Positions 34,421 through 43,119 of a DNA stretch of 64,000 nucleotides are shown in pieces. Location of the stretch: positions 2,903,547-2,967,546 of the forward strand of contig NZ_CP123897.1 of the NCBI RefSeq assembly GCF_029910655.1, in the 5' to 3' direction. Made by a program: the position numbers and the translations under genes. This stretch comes from Methylomonas sp. UP202. GTDB taxonomy: Bacteria > Pseudomonadota > Gammaproteobacteria > Methylococcales > Methylomonadaceae. The stretch's first letter is position 1, and each line of letters opens with the position of its first letter. The notes under the pieces are model-generated. The model searched no databases and was not told the origin of the DNA. It worked only from the letters and a program-made list of their open reading frames with translations.

Positions 34421-35431
34421 ATGGCTCAACCCCAACGCAACCCCGATAAAACCCGCGACTTGCCCATGCCGGCGACCGCGCAGCAATACGGCCTGACGGA
34501 GCAATCCTGGAAAGTCCTGACCGAAGTCACCTTTCCCACGGCCAAAACTCCCGAAGCCATCTTGATGGCCCTGGATTATTGCAAGACCCGCAAACTCGAC
34601 ATCTTCAAAAAACCGGTGCATATCGTGCCGATGTGGAGTGCCGCGCTAGGCCGCAATGTCGAAACCGTCTGGCCGTCCATCATGGAAATCCAGACCACTG
34701 CCTCCCGAACCGGTGTTTGGGCGGGTATCGATCGGCCTGTCTGGGGCCCCGATATCACCCGTACTTTTACCGGCCGCTACAAGGACGATAACGATCAATG
34801 GCAAGAATCCAGCACTACCCTCACGTTTCCCGAATGGGTGGCGGTCACGGTCTACCGGATCGTCGGCGGCAAACGTTGTGCGTTTACCGAGGAAGTCTAT
34901 TGGCTCGAAGCCTACAGCACCGTCGGCGGTAAAAACTCGCAAGTGCCCACCGCGATGTGGATCAAACGACCGAAAGGTCAGTTGGCCAAATGCGGTAAAG
35001 CCGCATCGCTCCGAGCGGCCTTTCCGGAGGAATGCGGTTATGCCGCCGAGGAAATGGACGGCAAAATCATCGATATTGATGGTGCCAACGTGATCGATAT
35101 CGATCCAGCGAACGCTGCGACGGTCACCGATAACGAGCAACCACCTCACGCTGAAGTCAAGCCGGAGGAAATCGATGTCTCAAAGCTCGATCCAAATTTG
35201 ATCAAGGCGGTTGAAACCTTGATTAAGCGGACAACCAAGGCGAACGCCTGGGCCGCGGCTGACGAGTTCGTCAATGCCCGCTTCAAAGGACTCGACTTGA
35301 TCTATGCCCGTGCGGAATTGGAAAAAGCCAAACCGAAACCCGCGTTGGAACACACGGAAGGCATGACCCTGCCGCCACTTTCAGCGAAAGACCGGGCGCT
35401 AGCGCAGGCCCGTCAAACCTTTAGCCATTAA
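34421..35431 (+). CDS. bet: Phage-type recombination protein Bet (RecT/Redbeta superfamily)
   Basis: A 336-residue single-strand annealing protein. The diagnostic block LDYCKTRKLDIFKKPVHIVP and the following VPMW...WPSIMEIQTTASRTG segment are typical of the Bet family; MWIKRPKGQLAKCGKAASLR closes the core at about residue 205. The C-terminal 100 residues are variable and partly disordered. It anneals complementary single strands during exonuclease-dependent recombination; the YqaJ-type nuclease gene lies one gene downstream. The start at 34421 is set by AGGAG and by the leader. Confidence 0.93.
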   Translation: MAQPQRNPDKTRDLPMPATAQQYGLTEQSWKVLTEVTFPTAKTPEAILMALDYCKTRKLDIFKKPVHIVPMWSAALGRNVETVWPSIMEIQTTASRTGVWAGIDRPVWGPDITRTFTGRYKDDNDQWQESSTTLTFPEWVAVTVYRIVGGKRCAFTEEVYWLEAYSTVGGKNSQVPTAMWIKRPKGQLAKCGKAASLRAAFPEECGYAAEEMDGKIIDIDGANVIDIDPANAATVTDNEQPPHAEVKPEEIDVSKLDPNLIKAVETLIKRTTKANAWAAADEFVNARFKGLDLIYARAELEKAKPKPALEHTEGMTLPPLSAKDRALAQARQTFSH

Positions 35432-35451
35432 GCCGACCCACACTGTTCGGT

Positions 35452-35529
35452 TTTTCATTTTTTACCCATCCAGGGCGTCATGATTCGCCCGGTGGGCTAT
35501 TCGTGACGCTCTTCTCTTGGAGAAACGTC
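35452..35529 (+). promoter_or_regulatory. Structured leader of the 35530 gene
   Basis: TTTTTTACCC box, outer stem AGGGCGTCA (35472-35480)/TGACGCTCT (35504-35512), nine pairs with one G-U, inner GCCC-GGT-GGGC (35487-35497), TTGGAG before the ATG at 35530. Confidence 0.6.
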
Positions 35530-35877
35530 ATGACTGAAATCACCACCTTCGATCGCTCCCTCAACCGGATCCCCAGCTTTACCGACTGGAGCCGATACGA
35601 TTCACCCACTGTCCTGCGCCGGTATGGGCCTGGATATCTGGATAGAACGCTCGATCCGGACACGGAAACCCGACTGTTTCAACGCCGGCATTCCTACGCC
35701 GATTTGGAGAGCCTCGCCGAAACCTTCGGCGGCCTGTGCACGCTGACGGACGGTTACACGCTATTGCTATTCAACGATGCCCGCTGCGCACAGCGTTGCC
35801 ATGCGGTATTGAAACAACGCCGACTGGACGGTTTGCTGCTTGGCTGCGATATCCGGATCGACGGAGAGTTCGAATGA
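35530..35877 (+). CDS. Hypothetical protein between bet and exo
   Basis: A 115-residue protein starting MTEITTFDRSL. It has an N-terminal segment rich in Arg and Tyr and a C-terminal alpha/beta part (LESLAETFGGLCTL, LLLFNDARCAQRCHAVL). Its stop overlaps the exonuclease ATG (ATGA), so the two are translationally coupled. Not recognised; position suggests an accessory of the recombinase pair. Confidence 0.75.
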   Translation: MTEITTFDRSLNRIPSFTDWSRYDSPTVLRRYGPGYLDRTLDPDTETRLFQRRHSYADLESLAETFGGLCTLTDGYTLLLFNDARCAQRCHAVLKQRRLDGLLLGCDIRIDGEFE

Positions 35878-36875
35878 AGATCGTCGATATTGCCCAACGC
35901 AGCGATGCGTGGCGACGATGGCGATCGCAAGGCGTGACCGCCAGCGAAGCAGCAATCATTCTGAACCGCTCGCCTTACAAGACGCCTTGGCGCTTGTGGT
36001 CCGAACGGGTCGGCATCGTCCTGGAAGCCAACCTCGACCACCATCCCTTGGTCCGTCGCGGCCGCGAACTGGAATCGCAGGCGGCACAGTGGTTCGAAGC
36101 CACCCATGACGAACTGTTGTTGCCCCTGTGCGGCGAGTGCGATCAGTACCCGCTGATCCGTGCCTCGTTCGACGGCATGACTGGAAACGGCGAACCCGTC
36201 GAAATCAAATGCCCGCACCCCAGTACCTACCAAACGGTGGTGCAGGAACGCGAGCAATCGGCCGCCTACCAATTGTATTGGGTGCAAGTCCAGCAACAGC
36301 TGTTGGTCGCCGATGCCAAAAGAGGCTATCTGTGCTTCTATCTCGACGACCAGCATGTCAAGGTGTTCGATAATATCGCGCGCGATGACGCTTTTTTGGT
36401 AGCGTTAATCAACGCGACGATCACGTTTTACGGTTGGGTGATGACCAAAAAAGAACCGCCGAAGGATCTGCAGCGGGATTTGTATTTGCCGCAAGGCGAC
36501 GCCGAAACCCAGTGGCGTCAACTGGCGGCCGAATACCGTGCTCGGCAGAAGAAAATCGACGCCTTAAAAGCTGAAATCGGCCCCTTGGCGGAGCTACAAG
36601 CCAAGACCGAAGCCGAATGGGTGGCGCAAATGGCCGACTACGTGATCGCCGAACATTCCGGCGTGCGGGTCTGCCGAAGCGTCAGCCAGGGAGGTATCGA
36701 TTACAAGGCGGCTTTAACGGCCCTGCTCCCGCAGCTGACTGAGGCGGAACTGGCGCCGTACCGAAAGCCCCCCGCCCCGCGGGTGCGCGTGACGTGCCGT
36801 GACGATAATGGTAAAAACGCGCAAGTGGCGTTTGATCCGGCGTCCTTGGCCGTGACGGAAAGCAGTTGGTTTTAA
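35874..36875 (+). CDS. YqaJ-type viral recombinase (lambda exonuclease-like)
   Basis: A 333-residue nuclease of the YqaJ/lambda-exo family. It opens with QRSDAWRRWRSQGVTASEAA, followed by the PD-(D/E)xK core: D100 in SFDGM, E110 and K112 in VEIKCP, and a Gln-helix YQLYWVQVQQQLLV. It degrades one strand of duplex DNA to load the Bet annealase. A coiled-coil segment (residues about 210-250) and a small C-terminal domain follow. The start overlaps the upstream gene. Confidence 0.92.
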   Translation: MKIVDIAQRSDAWRRWRSQGVTASEAAIILNRSPYKTPWRLWSERVGIVLEANLDHHPLVRRGRELESQAAQWFEATHDELLLPLCGECDQYPLIRASFDGMTGNGEPVEIKCPHPSTYQTVVQEREQSAAYQLYWVQVQQQLLVADAKRGYLCFYLDDQHVKVFDNIARDDAFLVALINATITFYGWVMTKKEPPKDLQRDLYLPQGDAETQWRQLAAEYRARQKKIDALKAEIGPLAELQAKTEAEWVAQMADYVIAEHSGVRVCRSVSQGGIDYKAALTALLPQLTEAELAPYRKPPAPRVRVTCRDDNGKNAQVAFDPASLAVTESSWF

Positions 36876-36889
36876 ATACGTTAGCAACG

Positions 36890-36922
36890 AACGAACACGA
36901 CTTCCGTCGTGTTCGTTTCTTT
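36890..36922 (+). terminator. Terminator after the exonuclease gene
   Basis: A perfect 12-bp stem, AACGAACACGAC (36890-36901), loop TTCC, GTCGTGTTCGTT (36906-36917), then TCTTT. It splits the plus-strand cluster into at least two transcription units. Confidence 0.85.
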
Positions 36923-36996
36923 GAGTCGCTTCAGGGCTTGTTTTAAGGTGTAAGCCAAGCCCTCAACCGACTTTTCTAGCGCTATCGTCATCGATA

Positions 36997-37081
36997 CGCT
37001 GAAAATCCTGCAGTGCAGGCGTTCCGTCTTCAGGCGGCGATCAAGGGATGTCCTTGGTGGTACCGGGTGCGTCAAACCCGG
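36997..37081 (+). ncRNA. Four-hairpin RNA motif, copy B
   Basis: GCTGAAAATC as in copy A. Hairpins: CCTGC/GCAGG (37007-37019); CCGTC-TTCA-GGCGG (37024-37037); CAAGG/CCTTG (37042-37046, 37052-37056); CCGGG/CCCGG (37063-37067, 37077-37081) with loop TGCGTCAAA. It ends 98 bp before the start at 37180, almost the same distance as copy A. Confidence 0.65.
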
Positions 37082-37115
37082 TTTAATCCGGTCGTTGCTA
37101 TCAACGGCCTCTTTT

Positions 37116-37179
37116 AAAACCCGTACGGGGCACCGCGCCCTGTCGGGCCATCGGTGCCCCCGTTTTTTGGAGGTGCACC
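37116..37179 (+). promoter_or_regulatory. Structured leader of the 37180 gene
   Basis: TTTTAAAACCCG box, outer stem CGGGGCACCG (37126-37135)/CGGTGCCCCCG (37152-37162), inner GCCC-TGTC-GGGC, T6 at 37163-37168, GGAGG, ATG at 37180. Confidence 0.65.
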
Positions 37180-37395
37180 ATGACTCATCAACAAGCGGTT
37201 TGGACGTTTTTAACCGATCTGAAACATCGGCGGGAAACCGCTAAACGGTTAGAAGAACTGGCCAAGTCGAATCCGGAAGCGGTGGTAGCGTTTGTCGAAG
37301 CGCTACCGGATGGCTGGCAGTTTCAAGACGATTCCGAAACCGATCTGCTCAAACGCCTCCATGCGATGGCGTTAACCCGCATCGCGGAGCGCTAA
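37180..37395 (+). CDS. Small hypothetical protein
   Basis: A 71-residue helical protein (MTHQQAVWTFLTDLKHRRET; ends MALTRIAER). Not recognised. It is preceded by both leader types and converges with a small minus-strand gene whose stop overlaps its own by 4 bp. Confidence 0.7.
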   Translation: MTHQQAVWTFLTDLKHRRETAKRLEELAKSNPEAVVAFVEALPDGWQFQDDSETDLLKRLHAMALTRIAER

Positions 37396-37628
37396 TCCTT
37401 CAGCAACTGCTCGTAGGTGACTTCACCGCGTACCAGGGGGCTGGTTCCCGTTTCCAACGCCTGTAGTAAATCGGCGAGAAAGGCGGGCGCACAGGCCTGA
37501 ACCAAGGCGGCATGGTATTCCTCTGTCGTTTTAATCGTATTGACCGCGTAACCGCGCTGGGCGTTGTGACGTTGCAAGCGGCGAAATTCCGCTTGGGTCA
37601 ATCGGACTTTACCCGCATGTTCGATCAT
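37392..37628 (-). CDS. Small antisense-oriented protein
   Basis: A 78-residue protein (MIEHAGKVRLTQAEFRRLQR), lying against the direction of the surrounding operon. GAGG precedes the ATG. The first 30 residues could form a helix-turn-helix-like unit (LTQAEFRRLQRHNAQRGYAV). Function unknown; possibly expressed from its own promoter in the 37629-37680 gap. Confidence 0.65.
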   Translation of the reverse strand: MIEHAGKVRLTQAEFRRLQRHNAQRGYAVNTIKTTEEYHAALVQACAPAFLADLLQALETGTSPLVRGEVTYEQLLKD

Positions 37629-37659
37629 GCAAACCTCGATCGGTGTTGATGTTTGACAT

Positions 37660-37741
37660 CGTTTGATGACTATACCACCCCAACAGGGAGACCTCTCCCT
37701 CTGAGGGCGTGTCTCCCTTTAATTTTTTAGGAGATACGACC
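37660..37741 (+). promoter_or_regulatory. Structured leader of the 37742 gene
   Basis: CTATACCACCCC box, outer stem AGGGAGAC (37685-37692)/GTCTCCCT (37711-37718), inner CCC-TCTGA-GGG, T-rich TTTAATTTTTT, AGGAG, ATG at 37742. Confidence 0.65.
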
Positions 37742-38032
37742 ATGAACTTAAAATCCCTTTTTAAATTTCCACGCCGCGAAGCTTTCATGTCCACGGCGGA
37801 CAAGCTGCTCGAACTGGCCGCGTTAAAACCGGCCTCGGTCGCGGGCGCTTTATTGAACCATCCCGATGAATTTCGGGACCTCAACCCGGCGATCGCCACC
37901 ACCTTGGTGCTGTCGCTGATCGATCGCGGTCAAACCGACACCTTGCGCCAACTGCTGGCCAGTAAGGCAATCGGCGAAGCCAAAGCCGAACTGCTGGCGG
38001 AATTACTCCTCCTGGAGGCATTCGCCGAGTAA
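37742..38032 (+). CDS. Hypothetical helical protein
   Basis: A 96-residue protein starting MNLKSLFKFPRREAFMSTAD; almost entirely helical, Leu/Ala-rich with helical-repeat character (LLELAALKPASVAGALLNHP, then AIATTLVLSLIDRGQTDTLR). No motif recognised. Its 3' end overlaps a small convergent minus-strand gene by 30 bp. Confidence 0.7.
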   Translation: MNLKSLFKFPRREAFMSTADKLLELAALKPASVAGALLNHPDEFRDLNPAIATTLVLSLIDRGQTDTLRQLLASKAIGEAKAELLAELLLLEAFAE

Positions 38033-38212
38033 CACGGCTTGCAGCAAGCGGGATTCGGCACTCGTGTCGCACTCCCGCAAGTCCTCGGCCGCGACGCTCA
38101 AGGCCGTATTGTACGCCGCGACCGTCTTTGGCGGTGCGGCTCGATCGGTCATCACCCGAAAGGCGTGGCGTTCCCGGTCGCTTAAACGCAGTTTTTGTCC
38201 TAATCGAATCAT
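38003..38212 (-). CDS. Small antisense-oriented protein
   Basis: A 69-residue protein (MIRLGQKLRLSDRERHAFRV) with GAGG upstream of the ATG. Convergent with and overlapping the previous gene by 30 bp, inside a plus-strand operon. Not recognised. It forms, with the gene at 37392-37628, a pair of small reversed genes at matching positions. Confidence 0.6.
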   Translation of the reverse strand: MIRLGQKLRLSDRERHAFRVMTDRAAPPKTVAAYNTALSVAAEDLRECDTSAESRLLQAVLLGECLQEE

Positions 38213-38254
38213 CGCGGTGTCCTCAATGGTTTAGACCATCATAACCGCGATGAC

Positions 38255-38344
38255 GTATTCATCAACCCCGACAGGGAGGCTCGCTTCCCCACCGGGGACG
38301 GCGTCCGCCTCTTTTTCGGGTTTCACCCTGAATCAGGAGGCAGT
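38255..38344 (+). promoter_or_regulatory. Structured leader of the CobS-like ATPase gene
   Basis: TTCATCAACCCC box, GGG, outer stem GAGGC (38277-38281)/GCCTC (38308-38312), inner CCCC-ACC-GGGG, T5 at 38313-38317; then CAGGAGG and the ATG at 38345. The spacing from T-run to ATG is longer than in the other leaders. Confidence 0.6.
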
Positions 38345-39286
38345 ATGTACCAACAATACCCTATCGCCGAGACCTTCGGCATACCCGCTCCGGCATCCAT
38401 GAAAGTCGAGGGCTTTACGCCTTCCAACAATCCGTTTGTCCCGGTCGAAAAACCGTATCTGTTCCGGCGCGAGCCGCTCCGCGACGTGCTGGCGTTTTTC
38501 GGCAATCCGAACGGCGACGGCTTGTATATCACCGGCCCCACCGGATCCGGTAAAACCTCGCTGATCGAGCAAGTCGCCGCCCGCTTACACTGGGGCGTGC
38601 AGGCAGTCGCCGGTCACGGTCGACTCGAGTTCAACGATCTGCTCGGCCAATTCATCCTGACCGGCAACGGCACCATGAAATGGATCGATGGACCCTTGAC
38701 CAGCGCGGTGCGGCACGGCCAGGTGCTGTTGATCAACGAGATCGACGCCACCGACCCGGCCGAACTGCTCGGCTTGAACGATATCGTCGAAGGCAAGCCG
38801 TTGTTGATCGCCGCTACCGACGAAGTGGTTAAACCCCATCCGAAGTTTCGGCTGGTCGCGACCGGTAATAGTGCCGGCGCCGGCGATCAGTCGGGTTTGT
38901 ATCAAGGCGTGAATCGTCAAAGCCTGGCCTTCATGGACCGCTTTCGCTTAATGGAAGTGGGTTATCCGGAACCGGCCGACGAAATGACGATGCTCGAACA
39001 AGCGGTACCGACCATGCCCGTCAGTATTCGGGAACGGATGATTCAACTCGCCAACGAGATCCGCAAGGTCTTCATCGGCGGTAGCGATTCATCCGGCCTG
39101 CTGTCGATCACCATGTCGACCCGCGGTTTGTTGCGTTGGGCCCTACTCAGCGCCAACTACAAAGGTGCTCCGAATGCCCTGGCCTATGCCTTGGATCGGG
39201 CGCTGGTTCTGCGCGGCGATATGGCCGAACGCGAAGCCATCCACCGGATGGCGCAAGACGTGTTCGGTAGCGATTGGGTGGTGTGA
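38345..39286 (+). CDS. CobS/MoxR-type AAA+ ATPase
   Basis: A 313-residue AAA+ protein. Walker A is GPTGSGKT at residues 64-71, Walker B VLLINEID near 132-139, and a sensor/arginine-finger region FRLVATGNS and AFMDRFRLMEVGYPEP follows. This is the family of CobS (cobaltochelatase ATPase) and MoxR chaperones, which act with VWA-domain partners; the VWA partner is encoded at 41144. There are no cobalamin genes nearby, so a remodelling role in the element is more likely than cobalt insertion. Confidence 0.88.
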   Translation: MYQQYPIAETFGIPAPASMKVEGFTPSNNPFVPVEKPYLFRREPLRDVLAFFGNPNGDGLYITGPTGSGKTSLIEQVAARLHWGVQAVAGHGRLEFNDLLGQFILTGNGTMKWIDGPLTSAVRHGQVLLINEIDATDPAELLGLNDIVEGKPLLIAATDEVVKPHPKFRLVATGNSAGAGDQSGLYQGVNRQSLAFMDRFRLMEVGYPEPADEMTMLEQAVPTMPVSIRERMIQLANEIRKVFIGGSDSSGLLSITMSTRGLLRWALLSANYKGAPNALAYALDRALVLRGDMAEREAIHRMAQDVFGSDWVV

Positions 39287-39287
39287 G

Positions 39288-39743
39288 ATGACGGTGTTGT
39301 ATTGGCAGGTCGAATGCCGAGCGCCCCAACCGGACGTGCTCGCCATGAACCACGCCTTGCACCACTGGCGATCTTGCATCGACCAATGGCAGCAAGGCCT
39401 AGGACTGAGCGGGTCACATTGGCCGAATTGGGAGTCGTTGTTGCAACTGAGCGCAGCCGGACGCAGCTTCGACACCAGCGGCCAAATTCATCCAGAACAC
39501 GGCATTACCCCGTGGCTCTGGCTGACGGCTTTAAAAAAAGCCGGCTGGAATGGCATCGACGTGGGCATCGTGACCGACGCGATGCGCGAACTCTCGACGG
39601 ACTTACACCAGGAAGTCGAGCTGTTGCAACCATTCGGCCTTGATCTGGCGCAAATCCGGCCTGTGGCGCAAGCCTTGGGCTTGCTGTTGCCGGCCTTGGA
39701 TCTGCTTGACGCGCTGGGCGACACCGACAGTGCCTGGTTTTAA
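39288..39743 (+). CDS. Hypothetical protein in the AAA-VWA cluster
   Basis: A 151-residue protein (MTVLYWQVECRAPQPDVLAM; ends DTDSAWF) that begins 1 bp after the ATPase stop, so it is translationally coupled and has no leader of its own. Trp-rich N-terminal half, Leu-rich C-terminal half. Not recognised. The end motif xxDSAWF/W-F is echoed by DFWF and SSWF ends of other proteins in the cluster. Confidence 0.7.
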   Translation: MTVLYWQVECRAPQPDVLAMNHALHHWRSCIDQWQQGLGLSGSHWPNWESLLQLSAAGRSFDTSGQIHPEHGITPWLWLTALKKAGWNGIDVGIVTDAMRELSTDLHQEVELLQPFGLDLAQIRPVAQALGLLLPALDLLDALGDTDSAWF

Positions 39744-39770
39744 CCGGTCACGGTCTTTACTTTTTTAATC

Positions 39771-39857
39771 CAGCCTGTTTAACACCAGGCTTTATCAACC
39801 CGGAAGGGGCTTACACTGCCCTTCGGGGCTGTCGTAGGCCTCTTTTAAGGAGGCACT
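39771..39857 (+). promoter_or_regulatory. Structured leader of the DUF3150 gene
   Basis: Upstream hairpin AGCCTG...CAGGCT, TTTATCAACCC box, outer stem GGGGCTTAC (39806-39814)/GTAGGCCTC (39834-39842) with nine pairs including two G-U, inner CCC-TTCG-GGG, TTTT, AAGGAGG, ATG at 39858. Confidence 0.68.
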
Positions 39858-41060
39858 ATGACGCAGTGTAATAAAATCCTGGACCGCGTGGTCCTGGTCA
39901 AAATCGAAGCCAACATCTACGGCGCGCGGAAAAAATTGCGCAAAGAAGATCTGGTGCTGGCCGACGGCAGCGAATTACCACCCGAGGACTTGGCCAGTTT
40001 AGGCTCCAAGCGCTTGCTCGACCCCGATGAATTGGCGGATTTCAATCGCCTGAAAAAGGCGGGCGAACGCCACTGTCTACGGGTCGGTACCCGCTTTATG
40101 GGCGGTTTTGTGGTGCCGGTCGAACACACGGCCGACATCGTGGCGGAACTTGAAAAAATCGCTTTGGCATTCGCCACGAAAAAAGCGAGCTTTCTGGCCG
40201 GCTACGACGATGCGGTGCGCGATTGGATCGCTAAACACCCAAGCTTCGCCGGCATCATCGAAAAGGCGATCGATCCCATGCCCTATGTGGCCACGAAGTT
40301 GGGTTTCAACTTTATGGTGGTCGCTATCCGGCAACCGGAAGCCGCCAGTCCGGGCGATGTCGCGCGGCTGGAACAGCAAATCGATTCGATCGGCGGCCAG
40401 TTGTTTCACGAAGTGGCCGTCGATGCCCAGTTGTTGCTGGAACAGTCATTGATCGGAAAAGAGCAAGTCACTCGCAATGCCTTGCGGCCGATTAAGCGGA
40501 TTCGCGACAAACTGGATGGCTTGGGCTTTCTGGATCATCGCGTAGCGCCCATCGTCCGCTGGATCGATACCTTGTTGCAAACCATCCCCAGTCGCGGTGC
40601 GATCGAGGGAGCCTTGCTGCAGGAAATCCTGGCGATGACCCTGCTGTTGGCCAATCCCGACCAGCTTCGCCGCCACGGCGAAGGCTTGTTGACGATGCAG
40701 CCGGCGGTGACGGACGACGACGATACGGAGGCTTTGGAGCCCTTGGGCGACGAGACAACGCCGGTATCGCCACCCGCCGCCGATCCGCTTCAATTCAGCC
40801 TGCTCGAACCGACCGCGGCACCCGCGATCGATCCGGAAGCGCTGTTTGGCGACTTGTTCGACGACTTGCTGACCGGTGACGGCTATCAAGAAGCGAACGA
40901 TTCGACCTACGCCAATCCGGTTTCCGTTTCGGACGGCAAGCTTGAACCACCCGCCTTGGCCGCGCAAGCGCCCAAAGCGGATCCAGAAGACGAACCTCAA
41001 ACCCGAGGCAATGCGGTCCCCGAGCCATCGGCGAAAGTGGTTGCCGATTTCTGGTTTTAA
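39858..41060 (+). CDS. DUF3150 family protein
   Basis: A 400-residue protein typical of DUF3150: VVLVKIEANIYGARKKLRKE at the N-terminus and a helical core to about residue 270 (FLAGYDDAVRDWIAKHPSFA). The C-terminal 130 residues are acidic and disordered. DUF3150 genes often sit with CobS- and CobT-like genes on plasmids and phages, as here, suggesting a three-part complex. Function unknown. Confidence 0.85.
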   Translation: MTQCNKILDRVVLVKIEANIYGARKKLRKEDLVLADGSELPPEDLASLGSKRLLDPDELADFNRLKKAGERHCLRVGTRFMGGFVVPVEHTADIVAELEKIALAFATKKASFLAGYDDAVRDWIAKHPSFAGIIEKAIDPMPYVATKLGFNFMVVAIRQPEAASPGDVARLEQQIDSIGGQLFHEVAVDAQLLLEQSLIGKEQVTRNALRPIKRIRDKLDGLGFLDHRVAPIVRWIDTLLQTIPSRGAIEGALLQEILAMTLLLANPDQLRRHGEGLLTMQPAVTDDDDTEALEPLGDETTPVSPPAADPLQFSLLEPTAAPAIDPEALFGDLFDDLLTGDGYQEANDSTYANPVSVSDGKLEPPALAAQAPKADPEDEPQTRGNAVPEPSAKVVADFWF

Positions 41061-41065
41061 GCGTT

Positions 41066-41143
41066 TTTTATCCACCCTATCGGGGCAATGCAACACGCCC
41101 CTTCGGGCTTGTGGCTTGCCCCGGTTTTTTTAAGGAGCAAGCC
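41066..41143 (+). promoter_or_regulatory. Structured leader of the CobT-like gene
   Basis: TTTATCCACCC box, outer stem CGGGGCAA (41081-41088)/TTGCCCCG (41116-41123), inner GCCC-CTTC-GGGC, T7 at 41125-41131, AAGGAG, ATG at 41144. Confidence 0.68.
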
Positions 41144-42922
41144 ATGAATTCAACTTTAGAACGTGCATTTCCCATCGTGGCGGCCGCCATCGGCAACCGC
41201 TTTGGCATTTCGGTCTCGGTCGGCGGCGCCAACGCGTATACCGACGGCCATTCGATCCAGCTGCCGGGCTATGACGGCACCGATCCAGATTATCAGACGG
41301 TCGCCTGGGGCTATTTGGCCCATGAAGCCGCCCATCTTCGGTTTTCGGATTTTGAGATCGACTACGGCGATTCGGTGCTGCGCCGGCGCATCTGCGGCGC
41401 AATCGAAGACGTGCGGATCGAGCATGAACTGGCCAAGACCTATCCGGGCACCCGGCTAACCTTGATCAAAGTGATCGAAAAAATGATCGCCGAAGGCCGG
41501 TTCGTCGCGATGACGACCCACGACCATCCCGGCAACGTGTTGTACGGCTACATTCTGAAACGGCTCAGGGCGACGGTGTTGGGTCAAGCGGTACTCACCC
41601 CCTTGGTCGATGCCACCCGAGAGGCGTTACGCGATGGTTTTCCGCGCGGCGCGCTGATTCGTTTGGAAGGTCTGTTATCCGAAGTGCCTAACGCCTTAAC
41701 CTGCGAACGGGACTGTCTGGACCTGACCGATCGGATTTTGGCGATGATCGAACAGGAATGTACCGAACCGACGGACACGTCGGCTAGCGGTGATTCGGAC
41801 GCGGAGGATGGTGACAACGCCGCCCCCGAGGATGATAACGATCCATCCGAAACGGACACCGAGCACGAGAATTCGTCATCGTCCGGTTCAGACGCAGACG
41901 GCGCCGAAAGCCTGACCGATCCCGAAGACCCGGCCCCGTCCGATCAGGACAACGAGCCTGGAAACGATTCGGCGGGGGCGGATCACGCTTCGTCCGGAAC
42001 GGATCAGCCAGCCCAACAGGACGAGAGCGCTACGCCGTCTTTAATGGACCTACTGCGTGCCACGTCCGAGCAGGACCTGGAACCGGACTGGTTCGAGACG
42101 GTGAAAGCGCAATTGCGCCTGGCACCGGGCACCTATCACGACCTGATCTTACCGAACGGGCTCATCCCGACCGGTAGCCGCTTGGTCGGTCAAGCCTTGG
42201 CCCAGCGGGTGGCACAAGACAGCAAAGCCTTGCGCGTCGCGTTGCAAAGCGCGGTGCAAGCTCACCGGCAAAACCGGCCGCAAGCCGTGCGCAACGGTCG
42301 GCGCATCGATCCTCGCCGCTTATCCAAGCTGGCGCTGGGCGATACGCGGGTGTTTTGCCGATCCGGACACCAGGTCTCGCCGAACAGTGCGGTACATTTG
42401 TTGTTGGATACCTCCGAGAGTATGGATGATGAAATCGTGATCGATAATGTCGCGGTCACGTTGCTGAGTCTGGCACTGGACGCGGCGATGGCCTTGGCCC
42501 TGGCGTTGGAAAGTATCCAGGGTGTCAATCCCGCGATCACCGCCTTTCCGGGCGCCGACGATGCGTCGGTGCATCAGGTGTTACGCCACGGCGAAAAAGT
42601 CCTCGGCAGTTGGGGACGTTTTTCGCTGTCGGCGGCCAATACCACGCCGATGACCCAAGCGGTCTGGTTTGCCGCGGCGCAATTGCTGCAATGCCGCGAA
42701 CCGCGCAAGGTGCTGTTAGTGATCACCGATGGGGTACCCAACGATAAAGCGGGTACGCTGTCGATCTTAAAACGGTGCCAGGACAACGGCATCGAAACCC
42801 TGGGTATCGGCTTGGGCGTGGAGGTGGGCCATTTATTTCCGGTCGCCCTCAGCATCCAACACGTGTCCGAACTCAGGCATCAGCTGTTCGAACTGTCCAA
42901 AGCCATGCTATTGGCGGCTTGA
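41144..42922 (+). CDS. CobT-like VWA domain protein with HExxH motif
   Basis: A 592-residue protein. The N-terminal part has HEAAH at residues 60-64 and a nearby IEDVRIEHE, a zinc-metallopeptidase-like arrangement seen in CobT-type VWA proteins. Residues about 205-300 are a long acidic Asp/Ser/Glu linker. The C-terminal VWA domain carries the MIDAS motif DTSESMDD near residue 420 and an LVITDGVPND strand. It is the natural partner of the CobS-like ATPase. A metal-insertion, remodelling or proteolytic role cannot be decided. Confidence 0.87.
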   Translation: MNSTLERAFPIVAAAIGNRFGISVSVGGANAYTDGHSIQLPGYDGTDPDYQTVAWGYLAHEAAHLRFSDFEIDYGDSVLRRRICGAIEDVRIEHELAKTYPGTRLTLIKVIEKMIAEGRFVAMTTHDHPGNVLYGYILKRLRATVLGQAVLTPLVDATREALRDGFPRGALIRLEGLLSEVPNALTCERDCLDLTDRILAMIEQECTEPTDTSASGDSDAEDGDNAAPEDDNDPSETDTEHENSSSSGSDADGAESLTDPEDPAPSDQDNEPGNDSAGADHASSGTDQPAQQDESATPSLMDLLRATSEQDLEPDWFETVKAQLRLAPGTYHDLILPNGLIPTGSRLVGQALAQRVAQDSKALRVALQSAVQAHRQNRPQAVRNGRRIDPRRLSKLALGDTRVFCRSGHQVSPNSAVHLLLDTSESMDDEIVIDNVAVTLLSLALDAAMALALALESIQGVNPAITAFPGADDASVHQVLRHGEKVLGSWGRFSLSAANTTPMTQAVWFAAAQLLQCREPRKVLLVITDGVPNDKAGTLSILKRCQDNGIETLGIGLGVEVGHLFPVALSIQHVSELRHQLFELSKAMLLAA

Positions 42923-43119
42923 GCGGTTTAAGGTGATTTGAAGCGTGCCGGTACGCGTTGCAGGATTTCATTTCGATGAAGTCCTGCCCGTATCGGCCAC
43001 CCTATTGCCAGCGGCTAGCGATCGGGCTAGAGTAGCGCAACCCTCATAAGAGCCGGTTTTCTCATGCGTGGTCCAGGACTTCGCATCGCAAAATCGACTT
43101 CATGCGTTCTTTCGAGAAT

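Noticed and set aside
36881..37075. A 64-codon minus-strand frame after the exonuclease gene
   Set aside because: It runs through the terminator hairpin and the four-hairpin motif, so its apparent protein is read from structured RNA sequence.
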